The translations under genes were made by a program, and so were the position numbers. DNA of 64,000 nucleotides, from the NCBI GenBank assembly GCA_963743875.1, contig CAVURM010000004.1, positions 248,001 through 312,000 on the forward strand, given 5' to 3'. This document shows, piece by piece, positions 34,266 to 43,259 of the stretch (the stretch's first letter is position 1; each line of letters begins with the position of its first letter). The notes beneath the pieces are model-generated. The model did not search any database. It saw only the letters and a program-made list of their open reading frames with translations, and had not been told where the DNA came from. This DNA comes from RHKX01 sp963743875. Its GTDB lineage: Bacteria > Actinomycetota > Thermoleophilia > Solirubrobacterales > 70-9.

Positions 34266-35903
34266 GTGCGGGCAGCCGCGCGAAGCCGGCCCAACGGCGA
34301 TCGTCAAGCGGGGGTCATCCTGCTCGCAGCGGCCCTCTCGACCGCCCTGAGCATCGTCTATCTGGCCTGGCAGCCGCAGACGCTGGACCTGGCCGCGCAG
34401 ACCTTCAGAGCGGATCTCTGGGACCGGCACGGCTGGGTGGTCTACAACGACGCCTGGTACAGCGGCCACCTCGTCCCCGGCTACGGCCTGCTCTACCCGC
34501 CGCTTGGAGCCCTGCTCGGCCCGGCGCTCCTGGGGGCGATCTGCGCCGTGAGCGCCGCCGCGACCTTCGCGGCGATCGCGGTTCGGGCCTACGGTTCGCG
34601 GGCCTGGGTCGGCGCACTCTGGTTCGGCCTCGGCTCGACGGTTGCGCTCTTCGGAGGGCGGATCACCTTCGCGCTCGGATTGGCCTTCGGCCTGGCCGCG
34701 GTCCTGGCGCTGCAGCGACGCCGCCCAGCACTCGCGGGCCTTGCCGCCGTCGCCGCGGCGCTGGCCAGTCCGGTCGCCGGGCTGTTCACCGCCCTGGCGG
34801 CCGGTGCTGTGCTCATCGCCTCGCGCCTGCAGCCGGTCGCGGCCCCGTCGCGAGCCGCGCTGACCCGGGCCGCATGGGTCACGATCGCCGCGGCCGCGGT
34901 CGCCACCATCGGCCTGACGCTCGCCTTCCCGACCCCCGGCTACCAACCGTTCACCTCAGACTCGTTCATCTGGATCCCAGTCGTCTGCGCGGTCTGTTTC
35001 GTCCTCCTGCCGGTGGGGGAGACGACGCTTCGCTGTGGGATCGTCCTCTACGCGCTGGTTGCGGTCGCCGCGTTCGTGCTGACAACCCCGTTCGGGGGCA
35101 ACGCGATCCGGCTCGGAGCCACGTTCGCAGGCCCTGTCATGGCCCTCGCACTGTTCGGCCGCCGCCCGATCGCCCTGCTCCTGATCGCGGCCCCGCTGCT
35201 CTGGTGGCAGTGGACTGCGACCGTTCGGGACGTCGCCGCCGCCGTAGGCGACCCGGCCACCGAGCGGGCCTTCTACGAGCCGCTCGTCGCCGAGCTCGAG
35301 GAGCTGGCGGGCGGATCCCCGATCCGGGTCGAGATCCCGCCGACCAGGAGTCGTTGGGAATCGGTTTACGTCGGCGAGCGGATCCCGCTCGCCCGCGGCT
35401 GGCTGCGTCAGCTCGAATCCGACGACTTCGACCGCTTCACCGACGGCAACCTGACCGGCGCCGCCTACGCGACCTGGTTGCGCGAGCACGGGGTCGACTA
35501 CGTGGCCGTTCCGGACGCACACCTCGACTACCTCGCCCTCGACGAGGCTGCGCTCGTCGAGGGCGGCTCGCTCGAATACCTCAACCGCATCTGGGCGAAC
35601 GAGAACTGGACGCTGTGGGAGGTCGAGCCTCCCGACGACCAGGCCGTGCCGCTCGATTCCGTCGGTCCGGACTCGTTCAGCCTCTCGGTTCCCGGCCCCG
35701 GCAGGTACCTGATCAGGATGCGCTACTCGCCGTATCTCGAGATCGTGAGCGGGCAAGGATGCCTCGAGCCCGCCGATGATCACTCGACGACTCTGACGGT
35801 CCCTGCCGGGGTGGGTCCGCAGACGATCGAGGTCCACGCCTCCTTCAGCCTCGGGGGGCTGTTGCGTCGGGAGCCGGCGTGTTCCGGAGCCGGGTCTGAA
35901 TAA
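34266..35903 (+). CDS. Integral membrane protein, GT-C-like
   Basis: 545 residues with about 10 hydrophobic helices in the first 330 residues and a soluble C-terminal region (EELAGGSPIRVEIPPTRSRW..., WTLWEVEPPDD). Acidic residues in the first periplasmic loop (AWQPQTLDLAAQTFRADLW) recall membrane-embedded GT-C glycosyltransferases that use polyprenyl-linked sugars. The soluble tail resembles those of DUF-type mannosyltransferase relatives. The start is GTG, 7 bp after the helicase stop. A -10 TAGGTC overlaps that stop codon. Function is not established. Confidence 0.6.
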   Translation: MRAAARSRPNGDRQAGVILLAAALSTALSIVYLAWQPQTLDLAAQTFRADLWDRHGWVVYNDAWYSGHLVPGYGLLYPPLGALLGPALLGAICAVSAAATFAAIAVRAYGSRAWVGALWFGLGSTVALFGGRITFALGLAFGLAAVLALQRRRPALAGLAAVAAALASPVAGLFTALAAGAVLIASRLQPVAAPSRAALTRAAWVTIAAAAVATIGLTLAFPTPGYQPFTSDSFIWIPVVCAVCFVLLPVGETTLRCGIVLYALVAVAAFVLTTPFGGNAIRLGATFAGPVMALALFGRRPIALLLIAAPLLWWQWTATVRDVAAAVGDPATERAFYEPLVAELEELAGGSPIRVEIPPTRSRWESVYVGERIPLARGWLRQLESDDFDRFTDGNLTGAAYATWLREHGVDYVAVPDAHLDYLALDEAALVEGGSLEYLNRIWANENWTLWEVEPPDDQAVPLDSVGPDSFSLSVPGPGRYLIRMRYSPYLEIVSGQGCLEPADDHSTTLTVPAGVGPQTIEVHASFSLGGLLRREPACSGAGSE

Positions 35904-35933
35904 AAGCCGCTCGAATCGGGCATTGTGGGTGTG

Positions 35934-37577
35934 ATGGCAGAAGTGATCGTCGGCCCAATGTTGCGCTACGTCGGCGAAACCCAGGCGACCGTCTGGGTCG
36001 AGACCGATGAGCCTTGCGAGGTCGAGATCCTCGGCGCGACGGCTTCGACCTTCGAGGTGGAGGACCACCACTACGCGCTGGTCACGATCGAGGGTCTCGA
36101 CGCAGGAGAGCCTCACCCCTACGAGGTGAACCTCGACGGCGAATGCGCCTGGCCGCCGGAGGGCTACGAGTTCCCCCACCCATGCATCAGGCCGATCTCA
36201 GCCGACGGCGATCTGCGGCTCCTGTTCGGCTCCTGCCGTACGTCGGCTCCGCATCGGCCCCCACATACCTTTCAGCGCTGGTGGCATCCCAAGGGCCGCG
36301 GGATCGACGCCCTACACACGTACGCCCTGCGGATGTTGCGACAACCGGCGGCGCTCTGGCCGGACGCGATGATGATGCTCGGCGATCAGCTCTACGCTGA
36401 CCAGCCACCGAAGAACGTCCGCGAGATCGTTGCCCCGCGAGAGGTTCATCAGAACGGTCCGGTGGAGGTGCTCGAGGATTTCGAGGAGTACACCGTCGGT
36501 TACCGCGACATCTGGACCTACCCGGTGGTCCGCTGGATGCTCTCGACCCTGCCGACGTCGATGATCTTCGACGACCACGAGATCAACGACAAGTGGAAGA
36601 CGTCGCAGGCGTGGCTGGAGGAGAAGCGGCAGACCGACTGGTACGAGGGGCGGGTCATCGGGGGCTTGATGGCCTACTGGATCTACCAGCACCTCGGCAA
36701 CCTCTCGCCGGCGGAGCTGAAGGAGGACGAGGCCTTCGGGCGCCTCCGCGCCGGCGAGGACGGCAGCGAGGTCGTTCGCGACCTCGCCAAGCGCGCGGAG
36801 AGCCAGGAGGGACACTCGCGATTCAGCTTCTGCAGTGATCTGGGCCCGGCCCGGTTGGTCTGCGTCGACTCCCGCGCCGGCCGGCAGCTCGAGGAGGGTT
36901 CGCGACGGATCATCAGCACCGAGGAGTGGGAATGGGTCAAGGACAAGGCCGCTGCCGGCCGCCCGCATCTGCTCCTGGCCAGTTCGCTGCCCTTCCTGCT
37001 CCCGTACGGGATGCACGACGTCGAGGCATGGTCGGAGGCGATCGGCGAGGGCGCCTGGGGCAGGCGGTTCAAGCCGCTCGGCGAGCGAGTCAGGATCGCT
37101 GCCAACCTCGATCACTGGGCGTGCTTCCAGCGCTCATACCGGGAGATGGAGCAGCTGGTGATCGAGATCGCCTCGGGCGACCGCCGTGACCCACCCGACT
37201 CGCTGGTCTTGTTCGGCGGGGACGTCCACCACTGCTTCGTCTCCGAGGTCGGATTGCCCGCCGAGTCCCCAACCTTCCACACGAGGGTCTGGCATGTTGT
37301 CTGCTCCGGCCTCCGAAAGGAGCTGCAGCTGAGCGAGCGCTTGGTGCTCAGCCTCGGACACACCTGGATCGCCGCAAAGCTGGGCAGGTTGCTCGCCGCG
37401 GCCGCGGACGTCAGGCCGCCGCGATTGAGCTGGCGGATGACGACACGTCCGCGGTTCCGCAACCAGATCGGGACGCTCGAGATCGCCGACGGCGAGGTCG
37501 GGATCAGGATCGAGCAGGCGACCGGTCGATGGCGCGAGCCTCAGCTCCGCACGGTGATCGAAGAGAAGTTGCTCTGA
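35934..37577 (+). CDS. PhoD-like metallophosphatase
   Basis: 547 residues. It has an N-terminal beta-sandwich (IVGPMLRYVGETQATVWVET), then the PhoD-like catalytic domain with LLFGSCRTSAPH, MLGDQLYADQPP, MIFDDHEINDKWKTSQ and LFGGDVHHCFVSEV, whose Asp/His residues bind the metals. Unlike secreted PhoD phosphatases, no Tat signal precedes the first domain, so it is probably cytoplasmic. Phosphodiester or phospholipid-type substrates are possible. A GTG at 35925 is an alternative start. Confidence 0.8.
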   Translation: MAEVIVGPMLRYVGETQATVWVETDEPCEVEILGATASTFEVEDHHYALVTIEGLDAGEPHPYEVNLDGECAWPPEGYEFPHPCIRPISADGDLRLLFGSCRTSAPHRPPHTFQRWWHPKGRGIDALHTYALRMLRQPAALWPDAMMMLGDQLYADQPPKNVREIVAPREVHQNGPVEVLEDFEEYTVGYRDIWTYPVVRWMLSTLPTSMIFDDHEINDKWKTSQAWLEEKRQTDWYEGRVIGGLMAYWIYQHLGNLSPAELKEDEAFGRLRAGEDGSEVVRDLAKRAESQEGHSRFSFCSDLGPARLVCVDSRAGRQLEEGSRRIISTEEWEWVKDKAAAGRPHLLLASSLPFLLPYGMHDVEAWSEAIGEGAWGRRFKPLGERVRIAANLDHWACFQRSYREMEQLVIEIASGDRRDPPDSLVLFGGDVHHCFVSEVGLPAESPTFHTRVWHVVCSGLRKELQLSERLVLSLGHTWIAAKLGRLLAAAADVRPPRLSWRMTTRPRFRNQIGTLEIADGEVGIRIEQATGRWREPQLRTVIEEKLL

Positions 37578-37592
37578 GCGGTTCGCGATTCG

Positions 37593-38219
37593 CTAGCTGC
37601 CGGTGGCGGCCAGCTCCAGCCCGAGCAGCCGCTCGAGCTCGGCGATCGTCTCCGCCGGCTCGCGATGAAGCAGGGCCGTCATCCCGACCACCTCGGCCCC
37701 GGCGACGTTCTCGCGCAGGTCGTCGATGAACAGGCAGTTCGCCGGCGAGACCCCGATGCGCTCGGCCCCGAGCTCGTAGATGGCCGGATCGGGCTTGTGA
37801 AGGCCGACGTCGCCGGAGATCACCGTCGCATCGAAGATCGCCATCGGGGCCCGTTCGTAGATCCCGGTTCCCCAGGAGTTGGAGATCAACCCGGTTCTGA
37901 TCCCGGAGGAGCGCACGGCGGAGACCGCGTCGATCATCGCCTGCTCAGGCGACAGGCCGGCGAAGAGGCGTTCGATCAGCCCGGGTGGGTCGACGCCCAG
38001 CAGCTCCCCGAAATCCCGCTCGAACTCCTCGTCGGTGACGGCTCCACGCTCCAGTGAGCGCAGCAGGGCCAGCGCCTCGCCGTCGGCTCGGAACATCTTC
38101 AGAACGGTGCCGCGCTCGAGGCCCTCGCTCTCGCAGAAGAGGTCGAAGCTCGTCCAGATGTTGGTCGTCAGAACCCCGCCGAAGTCGACCAGCAGACCGT
38201 GAAATTCGCGTTCCGCCAT
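37593..38219 (-). CDS. HAD-family hydrolase, ACAD10-N-like
   Basis: 208 residues. Motif I is LLVDFGGVLTT, with the nucleophile aspartate but a glycine where the acid/base aspartate usually lies. Motif II (GLISNSWG), the lysine of motif III (GLHKPDPAIYELGAERIGV) and motif IV (CLFIDDLRENVAGA) are intact. The DFGGVL type is shared with the N-terminal HAD domain of ACAD10 and soluble epoxide hydrolases. It is divergent from an APH-like kinase gene, 43 bp between starts. The combination suggests joint work with that kinase and the acyl-CoA dehydrogenase downstream. Confidence 0.82.
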   Translation of the reverse strand: MAEREFHGLLVDFGGVLTTNIWTSFDLFCESEGLERGTVLKMFRADGEALALLRSLERGAVTDEEFERDFGELLGVDPPGLIERLFAGLSPEQAMIDAVSAVRSSGIRTGLISNSWGTGIYERAPMAIFDATVISGDVGLHKPDPAIYELGAERIGVSPANCLFIDDLRENVAGAEVVGMTALLHREPAETIAELERLLGLELAATGS

Positions 38220-38249
38220 GGGTCACTCATATCAACCCGCCGACGGCAA

Positions 38250-38255
38250 TAGGCT
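38250..38255 (+). promoter_or_regulatory. -10 element TAGGCT for leaderless GTG start
   Basis: TAGGCT is followed by exactly 7 nt and the GTG at 38263. This sets the start 15 codons downstream of the first in-frame start. Confidence 0.6.
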
Positions 38256-38262
38256 GCACGCC

Positions 38263-39306
38263 GTGGAGCGGGAGAGCGAGAACCCGGAGGGGATCGACGT
38301 CGAGCGGGTCGGCGCCTGGTTCGAGGCCAAGGTCGAGGGCGCGACCGGACCCTTCTCCTACGACCGCATCGCCGGCGGCCGCTCCAACCTGACCTATCGC
38401 GTGACCGACACGTTGGGCAACGCCTGGGCGTTCCGGCGGCCGCCGCTCGGCAAGGCCCTCGGCTCCGCCCACGACATGGGCCGCGAGCACCGGGTCGTCT
38501 CGGCGCTGGCCGACACGCCGGTCCCGGTCGCACCGATCGCCGGCTACTGCACCGACGAAACGGTCAACGGCGCTCCCTTCTACGTGATGGAGTTCGTCGA
38601 GGGTCCGATCCTGCGGTTGCGCGATGACGCCGAGAGGTTCCCCGAGCCCGAGCGGAGGGCGATCGGTGAGCGCGTCGTCGACACGCTGGTCGAGATCCAC
38701 GCTCAGATCCCCGACGATGTCGGCCTCGGAGAGCTCGGCAAGAAGGAGGACTACGTCGCCCGTCAGCTCCGTCGCTGGGGGAAGCAGTGGGAGGGATCGA
38801 AGACTCGCGAGGTCCCGCTGGTCGAGCGGGTCCATGACCGCCTGTCGGAGCGGATCCCCGAGCAGGGCCCCGCGACCCTGGTCCACGGCGACTACCGCCT
38901 CGACAACATGATTCTCAGCGACTCCGGCGAGGTCGCCGCGGTCGTCGACTGGGAGCTCTGCACGCTTGGGGACCCGCTCGCCGACGTCGGCCTGCTGCTC
39001 GTCTACTGGGGCGAGGAGGGGGACACTCTCCTGCCGCTCTTCGAGCCGGCGACGATGGCGCCGGGGTTTCCCTCGCGCGACGACGTCAGGGCCAGGTACG
39101 CGCAGCGGTCCGGCAGGGACCTCAGCCGGATCGACTTCTTCGTCGCCCTCGGCTACTGGAAGCTGGCGATCATCCTCGAGGGCGTCTACTCCCGCTATGC
39201 GAAGGGTCAATACGGCAAGCCGGAGGACGGCTTCGAGGAGTTCGGCAAGAACGTCGGCCGGCTCGCCGAGGCCGCCGACGAGGCAGTCGATCGGTTGGGT
39301 TCGTAA
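38263..39306 (+). CDS. APH-family phosphotransferase (ACAD10/11 kinase-like)
   Basis: 347 residues, starting GTG. It has the kinase-like fold of aminoglycoside phosphotransferases: the ligand loop IAGGRSNLTYRVTD (replacing the P-loop), FRRPPLGK, the catalytic loop LVHGDYRLDNMILSD, and the Mg-binding AVVDWELCTLGDPLADVGLL. This branch is the one fused in ACAD10/11 and found as LvaA in Pseudomonas, where it phosphorylates 4-hydroxyacyl-CoAs. It is not an antibiotic resistance gene on present evidence. The leaderless -10 fixes the start. Confidence 0.85.
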   Translation: MERESENPEGIDVERVGAWFEAKVEGATGPFSYDRIAGGRSNLTYRVTDTLGNAWAFRRPPLGKALGSAHDMGREHRVVSALADTPVPVAPIAGYCTDETVNGAPFYVMEFVEGPILRLRDDAERFPEPERRAIGERVVDTLVEIHAQIPDDVGLGELGKKEDYVARQLRRWGKQWEGSKTREVPLVERVHDRLSERIPEQGPATLVHGDYRLDNMILSDSGEVAAVVDWELCTLGDPLADVGLLLVYWGEEGDTLLPLFEPATMAPGFPSRDDVRARYAQRSGRDLSRIDFFVALGYWKLAIILEGVYSRYAKGQYGKPEDGFEEFGKNVGRLAEAADEAVDRLGS

Positions 39307-39518
39307 CGGCCGCCGTCTGGCGTGGCCTCCCGAGGGGATTGTTCGGAAGGCGTGACGCTCTCACTGCTGGGAGGGGGTTTGAGGGCTCCACGTGTGCGCC
39401 GCGGCCCGTGAGGCCGCCGATACGGCCGCCCGATGGCAGGAACATACGCAGGGAGAGGCAAAATCTGCCACCCGACCTGACCGGTGGGGAGAGTTCGCTG
39501 CCGAGCTGGCGATTGCCC

Positions 39519-40787
39519 CTAGCCGTGCTTCTTCTTCGACTTCTTCTTGACCGTCCACTTGTAGGTCGCGGATGTCGAGTCGATGTTGGTGGCCGCGTCG
39601 GTGGCCGTAACCGAGAACTTGTGCTTGCCCTTCTTCAGCTTCTTGTACTTGGTCGGTGAGGTGCAGGGCTTGAAGTCACCCCGATCGAGCTTGCAGGTGA
39701 AGGTCGCGGCCTCGTCGGCGCTGAAGATGAACTTCGCCTTCTTCGACTTGGTCTTCTTGGCGGGACCGCTCGAAATCGTGGTCTCGGGGGGAGTGGAGTC
39801 GGCCGGTGGAGGTGGCGGTGGTGTGAGCTCGTCGGCACCGATGTCGATTGAGGTGCCCTGCACGCGCGCTCCGCCGTCGATGTCGAGCGTGCCGGTTCTG
39901 GCGTCGGTGGCGCCGGCATCGATCGTCGGCGAGCCGGCGGCCTGGTGATAGTCGCCGAGCACGGGGTTGACGAAGAGCGGGATCGCCAGGATGTTGGTTG
40001 CAGTTCCGGCGGGGGTAATGACGCTCGTTCCAGTTCCGGTCGCCTGACTTGTCACGTAGTCCGAAAAGCTCATCGTCGCCTTTGCGGTCGAGGTACCCGT
40101 GTTTGTGATGGTCCCGACATCCGGAAGTCCCTGCGCGATCACGTTGCGTGCATCGAGTTCGGTGACCCCCGCGACCGCGGCGTAGACGAGGGCCCCATAC
40201 GAACCGGATCCGGTCGCTATTGCCGTTACGTTCCTGGCGTACCCAATTGATGGAAGGAACCCGATTACCGCCAGCGCACCTGCATTGGTCCCGGTGCTGA
40301 CGCAGATGCTGTCGCGGATGGTCGCTCCACCCGCGAGCCCACATCCGAACGTCGACGATGAATTCACTTCCATCTGCTCGGCCGTGGTGCCGTCCAAGAG
40401 CAATCCGCTGGTCATCCCCCCGGGAGCCGTGTGAGTCAGTTTCAGGTTCCGGATTACGGTGTTTGAGCCGTCCGCCCTCAACGCCGTCAACGCCGACGAG
40501 GTGATCTCGGGCTTGGGCCCGGTGGCGGGTCCATGAATCAGCAGGTTCGTCGCCGTCGCATCGATTTCGTTGGCCCCCGCAGCCAGCACCCCGGGCTCGA
40601 CGATGACCTCGTCGCCGTTGCCTGCCCCCTCGATCGCGACCTCGATGTTGCAGGGAGTCAGCTGAGGGCACGCGGGCCCGAACCCACCCCCCGGAGCCGC
40701 GTAACGCTGATCGGCGCCGGCGCCGGACGCCACCACCAGCGAGGCAAGCACGGCCAACGGGAGCGAGAGCCACCGGAATGAGACCAT
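39519..40787 (-). CDS. Secreted parallel-beta-helix protein with Lys-rich C-terminus
   Basis: 422 residues. Signal peptide at 1-26 (WLSLPLAVLASLVVASGAGA). The middle (30-300) is a run of short strands rich in Asn, Thr and Gly (EVIVEPGVLAAGANEI, NTVIRNLKLTHTAPGG), typical of a right-handed beta-helix, ending in the IDIGADEL motif common in such proteins. After a Pro-rich linker comes an Ig-like module (PPETTISSGPAKK, KFIFSADEAATFTCKLDRGD) and a strongly basic end (WTVKKKSKKKHG) that could bind wall polymers. The start at 40787 is chosen because TAGTTT lies 6 nt upstream. An earlier GTG at 40793 overlaps that spacer. The 212 bp beyond its stop contain no feature. Confidence 0.8.
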   Translation of the reverse strand: MVSFRWLSLPLAVLASLVVASGAGADQRYAAPGGGFGPACPQLTPCNIEVAIEGAGNGDEVIVEPGVLAAGANEIDATATNLLIHGPATGPKPEITSSALTALRADGSNTVIRNLKLTHTAPGGMTSGLLLDGTTAEQMEVNSSSTFGCGLAGGATIRDSICVSTGTNAGALAVIGFLPSIGYARNVTAIATGSGSYGALVYAAVAGVTELDARNVIAQGLPDVGTITNTGTSTAKATMSFSDYVTSQATGTGTSVITPAGTATNILAIPLFVNPVLGDYHQAAGSPTIDAGATDARTGTLDIDGGARVQGTSIDIGADELTPPPPPPADSTPPETTISSGPAKKTKSKKAKFIFSADEAATFTCKLDRGDFKPCTSPTKYKKLKKGKHKFSVTATDAATNIDSTSATYKWTVKKKSKKKHG

Positions 40788-40793
40788 CGGCAC

Positions 40794-40799
40794 AAACTA
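40794..40799 (-). promoter_or_regulatory. -10 element TAGTTT for leaderless transcript
   Basis: On the minus strand TAGTTT is followed by 6 nt (GTGCCG) and the ATG at 40787. Confidence 0.5.
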
Positions 40800-40828
40800 G
40801 CGGGAAGCGGGGGCTGACGTGAACCGGC

Positions 40829-42031
40829 TCAGCTGAAGCGATTCAGCTCACGCCGGGCGATGACCATCTTGTGGACCTCGTCGGGTCCGTCGGCCACCTT
40901 GAGCATGCGGCTGTAGCGCCACATCGCGGCGAGCGGGGTGTCGTCGGACATCCCGAGTGCGCCGTGGACCTGGATCGCCCGGTCGAGGACGTCCATGACG
41001 ACGTTGGCGGCGACGACCTTGATCATCGAGATCTCCCGACGGGCCTCGCGCTTGCCCTCGGTGTCCATCTTCCAGGCCGCCTTGAGGGTGAGCAGGCGCG
41101 CCTGCTCGGTCTCCATCCGGCTCTTGGCGATGAAGTCCTGGATGAACTGCTTGTCGGCCAGCTTCCCGCCGAAGGCCTCGCGCTCGTTCGCGCGCCTGCA
41201 CATCAGCTCGATCGCCCGCTCGCAGGTTCCGATCGCGCGCATGCAGTGGTGGATCCGGCCGGGGCCGAGCCGGTCCTGGGCGATCGCGAACCCGGCGCCG
41301 CGCGGGCCGAGCAGGTTGGTCTCGGGGACGCGGCAGTCGGCGTAGCGGATCTCGCAGTGGCCGGGACCCTTGTCGTGGCCCATCACCGAGACGGCGCGGA
41401 CCAGGTCGAAGCCGGGGTTGTCGATCGGGACGAGGATCATGCTCGCCCGCGCATACGGAGCCGCATCCGGGTCGGTGACGACCATCGCGATGGCGACCTC
41501 GGCGCCGACCGCGCCGGAGGTGAACCACTTGTGGCCGTTGATCACCCACTCACCGTCCGTCAATTCGGCGCGGGTCTGCAGGGTCGTCGGGTCGGAGCCG
41601 GCGACCTCGGGCTCGGTCATCGAAAAGCACGAGCGGATGTCGCCGTTGAGCAGCGGCTCCAGCCACCGCTGCTTCTGTTCATCTGAGCCGTGCTCGGCGA
41701 TGATCTCGGTGTTGCCGGTGTCGGGCGCGGCGCAGTTGAAGGCCATCGGCGCGACGACGGGGCTGCGACCCATCTCCTCGCACAGCAGCCCGTACTCCCA
41801 GTTGGTCAGGCCGGTGCCGTGCTCGTCGCCGGGCATGAACATGTTCCAGAGCCCCTCGGCGCGGGCCTTCTCGCGGATGCCGACGATGATCTCGGGGTAG
41901 GCGACTCCGGGCTTGACCTCGTCGTCGAGAGCCTGCATCGCCTCGGCCTCGACCGGGTAGACGTTCTCGTCCATGAACGAGCGCACCCGTTCGAGCAGCT
42001 CATCGAGGCGTGATCCGTAGGTGAAGTCCAT
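40829..42031 (-). CDS. Acyl-CoA dehydrogenase of the ACAD10/11 (LvaC) type
   Basis: 400 residues, FAD-dependent. Signatures include MFMPGDEHGTGLTNWEYGLL, CFSMTEPEVAGSDPTTLQTR, WFTSGAVGAEVAIAMVVTDP and the C-terminal VADGPDEVHKMVIARRELNR. The ADGPDEVH ending and the SFMDENVYPVEAEAMQ start are characteristic of the ACAD10/11 branch, which helps convert phosphorylated hydroxyacyl-CoAs to enoyl-CoAs. A HAD protein and an APH-like kinase, the two other ACAD10 domains, are encoded 1.5-3 kb away. Confidence 0.88.
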   Translation of the reverse strand: MDFTYGSRLDELLERVRSFMDENVYPVEAEAMQALDDEVKPGVAYPEIIVGIREKARAEGLWNMFMPGDEHGTGLTNWEYGLLCEEMGRSPVVAPMAFNCAAPDTGNTEIIAEHGSDEQKQRWLEPLLNGDIRSCFSMTEPEVAGSDPTTLQTRAELTDGEWVINGHKWFTSGAVGAEVAIAMVVTDPDAAPYARASMILVPIDNPGFDLVRAVSVMGHDKGPGHCEIRYADCRVPETNLLGPRGAGFAIAQDRLGPGRIHHCMRAIGTCERAIELMCRRANEREAFGGKLADKQFIQDFIAKSRMETEQARLLTLKAAWKMDTEGKREARREISMIKVVAANVVMDVLDRAIQVHGALGMSDDTPLAAMWRYSRMLKVADGPDEVHKMVIARRELNRFS

Positions 42032-42083
42032 GGCGGCGGAGCCTACTTGAGGGCGGCGGGACGATGGATCGAGGGGTTGGCTC

Positions 42084-43106
42084 TCAGGCCGGGGTCTTGG
42101 GGCCGCGGTCGTCCTTGGGCTTCTCGCCGTCGGACTTCGCGTCGGCGTTGTTCTTCTCCGCGATCGCCTTGGCGTGCTCGGGGCGCGACCAGGGGAAGCT
42201 GACCAGCTTCCAGGCGCGGACTCCCTCGCCGTGGGGGAGCTTGACCTCGCGGCGCAGAACGTAGGTGAAGACGATCCCGAAGAGCAGCGAGATGAATGCC
42301 GCGGTGACCACGACGACCGAGCCGTCGCCCTTGGTGATCAGGGCGATGCCCGAGGCGATCAGGACCACCGAAAGGAGCCCGCGCAGCAGGTTCTTGCCGC
42401 TCTTGAACGCGAGCCTGCCGCCGATCAGGACGCCCGGAATCGAGCCGATCAGGATGTTCCCGGCGAGGCCGAAGTCGACGTTGCCGGTCGCCCAATGAGC
42501 GATGCCCGCGGCCCAGAGCAGCACCGCCGCGTGGAAGATGTCGGTCCCGACCACCCGCTGCGGGGTGAGGCGGAAGACGGCGATCAGGATGATCGCGATC
42601 AGGGTTCCCGACCCGGCCGACGTCAGCCCGATCACGAAGCCGGTGGTGACGCCGGTCGCGATCGCGGCGATGATGTGACGGCGCTGGAGGTGGAGCGCGT
42701 AGCGCTCCTTGATCACGTCGGGGATGAAGATCGTCCGCAGCGCCGTCGAGATACCGACGACGAGCAGGGTTGCGCCGAGGATGCCGAAGATGATCCCGTC
42801 GAGCTTGTCCTCGCCGACGGTGTCCTGCAGGTAGGCGATCACGGCGACGCCGCCGAGGGCGGCCGGGACGCTGCCGACCGCCATCCAGAACGCGAGGCCC
42901 TTGTGGACTGTGCCGGCCCGCAGGTGCTGGACGCCGCCGAAGGTCTTGGTCACGGCGGCGTAGAAGATGTCGGTGCCGATCGCGGTGACCGGCTGCACGC
43001 CGAAGATCAGGATCAGCAGCGGCGTCATCAGGGACGCGCCGCCCATGCCGGTCATCCCGACCAGCAGGCCGATGCCAAATCCGAATGCGACGATCGCGGG
43101 ATCCAT
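42084..43106 (-). CDS. TauE/SafE-family sulfur-anion exporter
   Basis: 340 residues with about eight membrane helices. It starts VAFGFGIGLLVGMTGMGGASLMTPLLILIFG, a typical TauE/SafE repeat, with the second repeat near 150-260 (TGVTTGFVIGLTSAGSGTLI, VVGTDIFHAAVLLWAAGI). The family exports sulfite, sulfoacetate or similar anions across the inner membrane. The C-terminal tail is soluble and basic (KNNADAKSDGEKPKDDRGPK). It follows an Rrf2 regulator on the same strand and lies near the sulfate assimilation genes, which fits a role in sulfur balance. Confidence 0.88.
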   Translation of the reverse strand: MDPAIVAFGFGIGLLVGMTGMGGASLMTPLLILIFGVQPVTAIGTDIFYAAVTKTFGGVQHLRAGTVHKGLAFWMAVGSVPAALGGVAVIAYLQDTVGEDKLDGIIFGILGATLLVVGISTALRTIFIPDVIKERYALHLQRRHIIAAIATGVTTGFVIGLTSAGSGTLIAIILIAVFRLTPQRVVGTDIFHAAVLLWAAGIAHWATGNVDFGLAGNILIGSIPGVLIGGRLAFKSGKNLLRGLLSVVLIASGIALITKGDGSVVVVTAAFISLLFGIVFTYVLRREVKLPHGEGVRAWKLVSFPWSRPEHAKAIAEKNNADAKSDGEKPKDDRGPKTPA

Positions 43107-43215
43107 GAATGCAGAGCAGTGTTGGGTGCGGGTGTGGGTGCCCTGAGGGCTATCCGGCCGGGCGCGACCGATTCGGTTTGCCTAGTCGACCATCTCCTTG
43201 TCGACCTTCTCGACC

Positions 43216-43254
43216 GAATCAGTAAGGATTCGGGTTCGGAATCCTATCGGAATC
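43216..43254 (-). promoter_or_regulatory. GATTC repeats upstream of the TauE gene
   Basis: GAATC (GATTC on the coding strand) occurs at 43216, 43239 and 43250, the last two as GGAATC 11 bp apart. An AGGATTC/GAATCCT inverted repeat spans 43225-43245. Similar GATTC repeats precede sat (48146) and sir (50988). This is a candidate shared regulator site. Confidence 0.4.
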
Positions 43255-43259
43255 GAGGC

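Noticed and set aside
38263..39306. Aminoglycoside resistance gene
   Set aside because: The kinase fold is shared, but the motifs and the adjacent HAD and acyl-CoA dehydrogenase genes match the ACAD10/11 kinase branch.
43218..43245. tRNA remnant (GGTTCGGAATCC resembles a T-arm)
   Set aside because: No acceptor stem, anticodon arm or CCA end can be built around it; it is part of the GATTC repeat block.
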